A DNA stretch of 64,000 bases from Yponomeuta sedellus. Its lineage: Eukaryota > Arthropoda > Insecta > Lepidoptera > Yponomeutidae. Each line of letters begins with the position of its first letter. Position 1 is the stretch's first letter. A program made the translations under genes and the position numbers. Positions 56,668 to 64,000 of this stretch are shown here, piece after piece. Under the pieces are notes generated by a model, which saw only the letters and a program-made list of their open reading frames with translations, made no database searches and was not told where the DNA came from. The stretch is from positions 19,931,721 through 19,995,720 of the forward strand of contig OW203724.1 in NCBI GenBank assembly GCA_934045075.1. The letters are read 5' to 3'.

Positions 56668-57017
56668 GGGTGATTTGAAAGTCGCAGTTATGTTTATAGT
56701 AATTAAAAATAGCATCTATTTATTTATTTATTGCTTTGAAATATAGACACAAATAAAAAATATTGTAGAGAAGTCTTTTATCGAGTGGAAAACCTAGTTT
56801 AAAAATGTGCGAACCAATAGTACCGCCTCTCCGTCTATCAGAAGCCGTAGACCCGTGGTATGCGCGTACCGCTCTAATTGGCTACTAGTGGTTCTAATAG
56901 ATTCTAGTTTGTGTCGAGACAATAATTCTTTCAAAGTGCCTTTTTTATTAAACAATCTAGCTTATTCGATAGCTATTATTTAGGCTCGTTAATTTAGCTA
57001 TGACTTTCAAATCACCC
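56668..57017. mobile_element. Small TIR element
   Basis: GGGTGATTTGAAAGTC and GACTTTCAAATCACCC are 16-bp inverted ends, about 350 bp apart. The target duplication is not clear. Confidence 0.45.
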
Positions 57018-57056
57018 GAAATTTTAAATTTCGGCCTGTATATCTCCAAAGTGTTA

Positions 57057-57282
57057 CAGTCTGATAGCTTTTAGACTATACCTCGGCTACTACACTGATA
57101 GAATCGGATATATTCGTGTAATATACATATCGGAACTAACATGACACTGAACTTTACATAACTTTTCAAAATAGTAAAGAAAAGTTTTATAGAGAGCAAG
57201 AATTAGTATTACACTCGTGTGCATTCGGCGAAAACCGAAGCCTACTCTAGAGCCCGAGGTATATTCTAAAAGCTAACAGATT
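57057..57282. mobile_element. TA-flanked MITE, CTGTTAGC family
   Basis: CAGTCTGATAGCTTTTAGAC and TATTCTAAAAGCTAACAGAT ends, TA at the left. Same interior as 14489 (GGATATATTCGTGTAATA, CACTCGTGTGCATTCGGCGA). Confidence 0.75.
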
Positions 57283-57369
57283 CTACTTTAATATCAGGGG
57301 CTACTAAGGCGTAGTAGTTGATTACAGCCGATTGACCTTATTCTATTCATTTCTTTGTAATAAATCTAC

Positions 57370-57480
57370 ACTACGCCATCACTTGTCCAGGTCCCAAACA
57401 AGGATACTCTGTACTATGACGTCACAAACATGAAAATACACCCAGACTGAAGTCATGTATACAATTTTACAATATTGTAA
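57370..57480 (-). mobile_element. tRNA-SINE 3' part
   Basis: CAGGTCCCAAACAAGGATAC and ACGTCACAAACATGAAAATA match the 10806 family in reverse. Confidence 0.55.
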
Positions 57481-58159
57481 TTAGGCGTTATACCGTAAAT
57501 CGTTTTTTTACAGATTATAAAAGAGTTTCATAAAGTACTGCACATTACCACCCTAGTGTACACGTGCAGATTGTACAGTCGACGACAGTTAAGCTGTAAC
57601 ATAAGCATATGTAAATTCTGATGTACTCCCGACTCTACGTTGAGCAATAGTTAGTTACACCGCGCACTGTAGTCTCTTAAAGCACGCTACATGAGTCCGT
57701 ATATTGAACAAAGAAAGGATACTTACAGCTATAATTGACTGTATAGGACAGCGATGCCAAACCTTCATCTGCGTGCCATTAGTTTTAAAGATATGGTTTG
57801 TGTCCAACTCCATCACTTGCTCAATCACACCGTGTGATTTAATCAGAGAAACCAAATCTCAAAGAACTGTGAGAATTACTAAGTGAAGTGAGGTGTAGTG
57901 AAGTAAATTTCTGCATTAAAGGTTGCTTTACTGATACGTGTGCATAAGATGACGTCGTACATTAAACAAAAACATAACACTCTACTTAACCTAAATACGT
58001 TAAGTAAGGAGTGTCTCGTTAATAATAGACACTTACCTTATGTAGTCAAATAAGAACCAAAATATTAAATTTATTAAACACATGCTGTAGCGTGTCTACA
58101 GCATGTGTTTAATAATTTTATTTTCTTTTCCAATTTAATATTATTTAATATAAAAAGTC
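57481..58159. other. No gene; one hairpin
   Basis: Perfect 19-bp hairpin at 58071-58089 with 58097-58115. Frames at 57655-57886 mirror each other on opposite strands and lack a domain. Confidence 0.45.
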
Positions 58160-58542
58160 ACACCCTTGTACATTTACTCATGTAATAAGTGCAATATAGA
58201 ATTAAAATAATAACAATAATGACTACACGAGTCATTCGAATTTCTGTGCCGCCTCTGTTGGTGACTTATTGTAGAAATAAATATGTAAACATAATGGTTT
58301 CTAGACGTATGTTAAATTTGATTTCTGAACCGTTTGTCGCTTTGGTTCTGGATTGTTCCACCTGAGGGCGCTTTTGTCTTTTATGTCAACTGTTTCTCGT
58401 TACGTGTAATTTTTATATTGTAATCATGCGCTAATTAAACCTTATTTCTTTATTCTACGCAATTTTCAGTCCAAAACTTATTATTATTATTATTTTAATT
58501 CTTTATTGTACTTATTACATGAGTAAATGTAGAAGAATGTGA
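58160..58542. mobile_element. TIR element, about 60-bp ends
   Basis: TACATTTACTCATGTAATAA then AATTAAAATAATAA on the left is reversed on the right (58483-58533). Ends share GTCACA. The interior is non-coding. Confidence 0.6.
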
Positions 58543-59277
58543 CTTCTTCATTAGAAAGAAGAAATTATTTGCCCATTAACACTTCTTAGCGCCTCACAGT
58601 GCCACCGATTAAATACTATAGTTTAACAGAGATAGGTAGTCTTAAAATAACAGTTCCTATTTTTTCAAAACACGTACAATTTATTACTTTGAAGCTCCCG
58701 TCTAAGAATCACTTCTTGATACATCGTTGCTTGACACGTACCCGACAGTTATTGGCGCTAAAAGACACAAAACACCGACGGTTTACTGCAAAAGTTATGG
58801 CAAAACTGGCTTCTATTATTTCACATTTGAAATCAGCAAACCCAACAGTATCTACTATTGTTTCTTGAAAGTTCATGCGGCTCTTCTTTTGCATTCCAAA
58901 GAATGGTTTTAACTTTTGAATCACTGTGCATCTTATACTTCGTCGAAAAATATGTTTCTTTACATCAAACAAATCACGATAATTATTGTCAATGCTATTG
59001 GTTGCTCTATCTATTCTAAATGAGTTGGCAGATTAGGCTTGTGGCAATCGGGCATACAGTCAACAGCACATTAACTCATTATATGCAGGCACTCTACTCA
59101 GTTACATTACAGGCGACTTTGCAACTAAAGTGTAAAGGTTGATGTCAGAAGCACATGTTAAAATAAATAAATATTGAACTATATTTTTCTGCCCTGCGCT
59201 CTGATGTACAAGAAAAAATAATGCACTCTTTCTCTTTTAACGACTTCAAATCACTATATATAGGTAAGTTCAAACGA
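58543..59277. other. No gene seen
   Basis: Frames at 58599-58972 overlap on both strands without a recognised domain. Confidence 0.4.
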
Positions 59278-59443
59278 AGCGCTAGTAGCCTAGTTGAACC
59301 GCGTGATTGGAACTAATCACTTGAGTTTTACCATCCTCCACCAACCCGGACTTGGTCCTCGTGGTGGAGTATGGCCTTAACTTCTAGAGACGCAGGAAAA
59401 GACCCGTGCCCTAGCACTGGGGACGTACAAGCGTTGATATCGA
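59278..59443 (+). mobile_element. 5S-derived SINE, internally deleted
   Basis: The first 50 bases of the head (GCGCTAGTAGCCTAGTTG, TGATTGGAACTAATCAC) join directly to the 3' part (CATCCTCCACCAACCCGGAC to GCGTTGATATCG). The box-A-to-box-C region and body are deleted. Confidence 0.75.
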
Positions 59444-61381
59444 CTCTTCTTCCTATTAAAACTCAGGAAAGAAGGACATTAAGTAACTCTTAGCGGATTT
59501 GATTACTCGTATTACTACTGGGATTACTAGTAAAAAAATATTTTTACTTATTACTAGTAAAAAAAATACACTTTGATATATTAACACATATATTTTGCAA
59601 AATCGAAGCTATCGAAAAGCTGAAATTTCACTTAATATAGATTTTTGACCAGTTTAAACTTAATTGATCACTATGCGAAATTAGCATGTATGCTTACTTA
59701 CTGCTAATTTTGCATAGTGATCAATTCTTACAAACATATATGTCGAACAGATTTTTCGTTTCTATTATGTTTGGGAAATCAAGGTAATATTTTTTTGTAA
59801 TTGGGAATTTTTTTCATTCCTTTGTAACAATTTTTAATAGCACCAACTAGCATTATGTATACTTACTATAGTCATTAGTTTAAAGTGATTTATAAAGAGC
59901 CTCTAAATTGATACCGTCCCATAACTGTTTTGTCACGTGCCCGTAATGGCACGCGCACCCTTGGTTCGCCACCCCTGCTCTAGGGCTTTTACACTGTGAC
60001 CTAGAGTAATGGACTAGTCAGTGCCGCTGGTCCGGACAGTTAATTTAGACTGAGTTCATTTAGACAGATAGGACGTGGTGGAGTGGGATTTATAGTGTCA
60101 GAATGCAGTCACTTCGTTGGAACACAACTAATTGACCAAAAGCTCGAATGGGAGTCACTAAACGTAGAGGAAATAGAAAATGGGTGGTTTATTTTTTACT
60201 AGGTTATGTTTTTACACTATTTGCGGTCATGAGCATAGCTAGGATTTTGAACAAGGCAGACCAATTAAAAATAATGACAACTATGTACACAATTAAAACT
60301 GTTTTATACGGATTTTACTCGTTTATTACGTTTTTTCAATTTTCCGACGTTTCGGCACCTTTTCAGGTGCCGTGGTTATTATTAAGTTTGGTGCACTTGG
60401 TATCAAATTTTCTGGATTAAAACTAGATAGGTATAGTGTAACAAAAATATTTCTTAAATGTCAGTAACTTTATTCTGTAGCAAAGCAAGGTCCACTCTTA
60501 CTTTACAATCATAAAAAAATATGAATGCGCGGGCGAGGCGACATTTCAGGCGTTACAGCAGCTTCAAAGGCGAACATATCCGTACCGAATGGTTCAACTC
60601 GACCGCAACTAAATTAATAGGAGCCAGCTTTCGATTGATTTTCCGAATTTCGAATTCACTGGATGTGGCGCGAGCACGCTATGAACGAGACTCCACACTA
60701 CAGTCGTCCACTAGCTAAAAAACAGCTAAGCCCCAACCCTGGTTATTGAGAAAACTAGGTAGCAATTAGTGTCTCTAAAAGAATATCACCTCAACCGGTA
60801 GTTACGGAACTTTAACTTCCATCATGCTAAGTATCGTGGAACAACAGCTTTGCCGTTAAAATACTGTGTTTTATCTCCGAAATTAAGTTAATGTTGGAAA
60901 CGTGGTTCTTAGTCCAAAAGATAGGAAATGTAAAGTTTAGTATTTTTTTGGTCTATGGAAATATGTCATTTAAAAACCCACCAAAAGATGCTTAGCTACG
61001 TTTTAGTCAGAAGAAAGATCCTGTGCTTCCTAAGAGAATAAAAAAAAATTGTTCGTCTTTTTGACGTGTTCGATGCTCTTATCGTGAAAATAGTATTTTG
61101 ACCATGTACATTTCTGCAATGTCTAAAATGCCAATATTTTTCCCCAACTATTTGTTCGCGCAGCACAATATGGCCAATACTAAATCGTGCGCTCGGAGGA
61201 CTCAGTATTAAGTCGGAAAACTTTTTTACGGTGACTATTCAAGGCAATATGGAGTATGCCAACTCGCAACTCCTTTTTGATTCAAATTGAGTGTTTTGGT
61301 GAATTGCCAATGGGAAAAATGTTTGTAACTTGAGTCGAGCGTATTAGCATTTTCGGCGGATGTTTTCCAAGAAGTTTAGGG
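59444..61381. other. No gene; one long hairpin
   Basis: About 1.9 kb without a supported gene. Arms 59662-59686 and 59702-59726 form a 25-bp hairpin with one mismatch. TTCGGCACC/GGTGCCG near 60353-60371 is a short hairpin inside a 90-codon frame (60148-60420) that begins MGVTKRRGNRKWVVYFLLGY; I do not recognise it and do not call it. Confidence 0.45.
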
Positions 61382-61393
61382 AAAATAGTAAGT

Positions 61394-61749
61394 AATTGTC
61401 CTTAGCACGGGTTAGTGCATTCAAAATAAAAATAGTATAATCGTGTGGGTACAGCGATATCATTCCGATGTAAAAACCTAACTGCAAAGTAGGTTGTCGG
61501 GGCTGTAAGTGATGCAATCTACTTCAGCCAGATGTCGTTGCCTGTACGTAATACAGAGAATAGTGTAAAGAGGTTGGAAATTTCACTGATTCCGGTGAGT
61601 CGCCCATTAGCTCAGTTGGATAGAGCGCTGGCATGGATAGCCAGAGGTCGCGGGTTCGAATCCCGGCATGGGTGGAATTTTTAGCCTCTAAATAGGTTTT
61701 TAAAAATTGTCCTTAGCACGGGTTAGTGCATTTAAAATAAAAATAGTAT
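61394..61749 (+). mobile_element. tRNA-like element with terminal direct repeats, complete
   Basis: 356 bp bounded by the perfect 12-bp duplication AAAATAGTAAGT (61382-61393 and 61750-61761). The first 45 and last 45 bases are the same (start AATTGTCCTTAGCACGGG, end AATAAAAATAGTAT) with one C/T difference. The tRNA-like core at 61601-61674 has box A TAGCTCAGTTGG and box B GGTTCGAATCC, and a complete acceptor stem CGCCCAT/ATGGGTG. About 160 bp of unique sequence precede the core. It shows that one terminal repeat, body, terminal repeat is a transposing unit, which explains the 307-bp period of the arrays. Confidence 0.85.
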
Positions 61750-61761
61750 AAAATAGTAAGT

Positions 61762-62095
61762 GTTCATGAGTTGAGACTTCATTATAGAACTTTTCTGTAT
61801 TTTTAAGATAGTTCGAAATTCTTAAATATTATTTGGATAAGTTAAGTAGTACGATCACTTTCTCGGTCGTGTGAGTTATTTAGGTTCATATTACTTTGTA
61901 TGTATTTGATTCATCGTAACGGAAAACCTAGTAAATCAATTTCCAGTTGAGGACAATCTGTGAAATCTCTAAAACTAGTTAAATAATATTTGTAAATTTG
62001 CATCATATGATGTATCTGTACGAGTATCGTGTTCTACGAGACACCTACACAATATTGCCGATTGGCTGTAGGCTCGCGTGGCGATACAGCTCATA

Positions 62096-62131
<36 letters not shown>

Positions 62132-62334
62132 CTGAGACACGAGCTGTACCTTGCAGGGTAACGTCTAGAAACTTGACTCAAGAGAAGAGAACCGTTATCA
62201 TATAAGCACCTACACATAAGAGTGTTTTGATCACGGTTGAGGTTGATATTAGAACTGTAACCGTTTTTACACTAACAGTATTGGTGGTCTACCAACCCAT
62301 TGCATTTAGTTTTTTTTTTATGTAGGTAGCCTGT
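61762..62334. other. No gene; CT run
   Basis: A (CT)n microsatellite at 62096-62129. The minus-strand frame across it is chance. Confidence 0.6.
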
Positions 62335-62500
62335 AGGTAGGGGTGGGCAGTATCGCCCCCTGCAGTACAATTCCACCAAACTGCAATCCCCAACCCGCAT
62401 GCCCAGCGTGGAGATTATGGGCAATACCCCCCAATGATGGCACAACCTTGCGGTATGGCGCTCATTAGGGGAGGGCTATGTACAGCAGTGAACTAAGAAG
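62335..62500 (+). mobile_element. LINE/SINE 3'-end repeat
   Basis: Sense orientation of the 1555 family: CCCCCTGCAGTACAATTCCA, CCCCAACCCGCATGCCC, GGGGAGGGCTATG and an AAGAAGAAG tail. Confidence 0.65.
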
Positions 62501-62514
62501 AAGCCTATAAGCGT

Positions 62515-62700
62515 CCCAGAGCAGGGCTCAGGCCTTCTCTCAAAGAGAAAGCGTGGGCTTAAGTACCATGTGAGCCCAACGCGTATCGGCAATTTCAAGC
62601 TCTGAGGCATTTAAACATCTCAGACACTCTGGTTTCCTCACGTTCTTTTCCTTCGTCGTTAGAAAGTCCACTGCTGCAATTAAACTCGGCACCTCCCGAG
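62515..62700 (-). mobile_element. tRNA-SINE relative, decayed
   Basis: GCAGGGCTCAGGCCTTCTCT and CTCTGGTTTCCTCACG match blocks at 23320-23440; the tRNA head is lost. Confidence 0.45.
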
Positions 62701-62815
62701 AAACCATCCTCTTCGCTACACCTATTTCATTTGCGCAGATTATGCTATTGGAATTACATTGAACTGCCATTGCTTAGTAGATTACAAAACAGAGGCAAAT
62801 AACAGCTTTTGTGGA

Positions 62816-63037
62816 TTTTTTTTAATGCACTAACCCGTGCTAAGGACAATTTTTGAAAACCTATTTAGAAGCTAAAAATTCCACCCATGCCGGGATTCGA
62901 ACCCGCGACCTCTGACTATCCGTGCCAGCGCACTTTCTAACTGAGCTAATGGGTGACTGACCGGCATCAGTGAAATTTCGAACCTCTTTACAATATTCTC
63001 TGTATTACGTACAGGAAGCGACATCTAGCATCACTTG
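62816..63037 (-). mobile_element. tRNA-like element, 5' truncated, with TSD
   Basis: Perfect 13-bp duplication CAGCTTTTGTGGA (62803-62815 and 63038-63050). The 3' end on the minus strand is GTGCATTAAAAAAAA, a poly(A)-like tail. The core is at 62883-62957. The 5' part stops inside the CAGGAAGCGACATCT block. This is the expected product of target-primed reverse transcription. Confidence 0.85.
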
Positions 63038-63050
63038 CAGCTTTTGTGGA

Positions 63051-63611
63051 GCTAAATTATTTCTCTTGAATAAACACGTGTGTATTAGGCTCTAGACTCT
63101 GTTCTGCCGGCTGCTTATGCATGTGTTTCTGTGTGTTATGAAGTAAGTAGGTGCGTAGAGATATGTTACACCATTACGCCCGACGGGCTCATATTGACAC
63201 CGGGCGATAAATCTCGTTAGGCTCAAAAGCCGGCACTTCGCTCAAACGACAGTTCCTAACCGCCATACGCCAAACGGTTATTGCCACTGAGCTAATTTAG
63301 ATTCGGATGGGTTACCGCACGTTATGAAAGTCGTTCTTCTTAGCCCTTTATCAGACAGTGGTATAATAGTTACCACCACCGATTGAACCTTATGCCATTG
63401 AAATACGAGTAGGATAGTCCAAAACCTAAGAACAATGATAACTAGTTCAGCCTATTCAATTGTTTGGTCACACTTAAAGTCATCAACGACTCTTGTTCGT
63501 ACTCTAAGCGCGTTTTGTGACATTTTTTAAAAAGCGATGTAAACGCGCTGCAATATAGTTCAGTACCTATTTCTTAATGGTTCGCGATTCTCATACATAA
63601 TATCATATTAA
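63051..63611. other. No gene seen
   Basis: Nothing recognised. Confidence 0.4.
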
Positions 63612-63647
63612 ACGGTTTAACCAATAAATAATCGCGATTAGACCCGT
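63612..63647. mobile_element. Minimal remnant of TTAA-type element
   Basis: TTAA on both sides (63608-63611, 63648-63651), ACGG at the left and AATCGCGATTAGACCCGT at the right. The interior and most of the left inverted repeat are deleted. Confidence 0.55.
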
Positions 63648-63651
63648 TTAA

Positions 63652-64000
63652 TACATAACAACACAGTACAGTCTCACAAAGTGGTCTGACCCGGGAGTTG
63701 TGTCAAATTCAGTATGGAAACGTCAAGTTTACTATGAAAAAAGTGCGAGCGTCACTGTCACACGGTCAGATTTTTTCGGACTCTATGTATTATGCTTCCA
63801 TTTTTATAGAAACGCGCCGTAGGTACCTCACGGCGCGTTCGACTCACATTTTATAAGTGGCGTCTGCCTTTTTTCCTTATTGATACATATTTCATTGTAC
63901 GTACATAAAAAAAGAGCGTAACGAAACTTTGAAACGAATAAAATAGAAAAACTCAGAGAAAGGCTACTTTTTATGAATGACACAATTTCGTTGCGATTGA
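63652..64000. other. No gene seen
   Basis: Short GGCGCGTT/CGCGCCGT repeats near 63810-63840 only. Confidence 0.4.

Noticed and set aside
60148..60420. 90-codon frame with hydrophobic segments
   Set aside because: Hydrophobic runs come from TTT-rich DNA, and a hairpin repeat lies inside; no support for a gene.

Overview
The window reads as nuclear DNA of an insect, most likely a moth or butterfly (Lepidoptera). It is AT-rich and intron-scale non-coding. It is packed with SINEs, fragments of non-LTR retrotransposons carrying TGATGA or GAAGAA tails, (GATAA)n tails, TTAA- and TA-flanked DNA elements and one BEL/Pao LTR retrotransposon. No bacterial operon, no rRNA gene and no recognisable host protein gene is present. 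The only long, intact and convincing coding sequence is the polyprotein of the BEL/Pao element. The species call is inference from repeat style; no search could be run.

Layout. 0-9 kb: old SINE and LINE debris (5S-derived SINEs at 0.7, 4.3, 6.2 and 7.2 kb; an RTE-like LINE end at 5.3 kb; a Helitron-like short element at 9.0 kb). 9-17 kb: TIR elements, more 5S-SINEs with clear target-site duplications (12.5 and 16.1 kb), and an inverted dimer of a tRNA-like repeat at 13.5 kb. 17.7-23.3 kb: LINE ends, then a palindromic array of about 307-bp tRNA-like units. Four units lie in one orientation and five in the other, and the unique flank is also mirrored. One arm is interrupted by a 2.0-kb piggyBac-like element that itself contains a 5S-SINE. 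24.3-31.1 kb: a tRNA-SINE, a (GGTGA)86 array, an RLE-type LINE remnant, a 77-bp minisatellite and an uninterrupted (GATA)539 array. 31.7-34.5 kb: a minus-strand LINE remnant and a SINE with a 5' inversion. 36.9-39.0 kb: a Tc1/mariner-type element with about 457-bp TIRs and a truncated transposase, followed by 323-bp tandem repeats and a hairpin MITE at 40.5 kb. 43.5-49.9 kb: further 5S-SINEs (one with another SINE nested in it) and inverted tRNA-like dimers. 50.25-56.56 kb: the intact BEL/Pao element. 57-64 kb: sparse small TIR elements and two more single tRNA-like elements with clean target-site duplications.

The most unusual component is the tRNA-like repeat, with about 20 copies here. Its complete single copy (61394-61749) has 45-bp terminal direct repeats around a tRNA-like core and a 12-bp target-site duplication. 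It also occurs as tandem arrays and, repeatedly, as inverted dimers; two of these dimers are flanked by their own target-site duplications. Neither a normal tRNA-SINE nor a normal TRIM element explains all of this. A second abundant family has a 5S-rRNA-derived head (SINE3-like) and makes 13-15-bp target-site duplications.

The elements do not form a pathway. What they record is order of insertion: BEL/Pao into a tRNA-SINE, a tRNA-SINE into a 5S-SINE, a 5S-SINE into a piggyBac-like element, that element into one arm of an already-formed palindrome, and a Tc1/mariner element into an older repeat.
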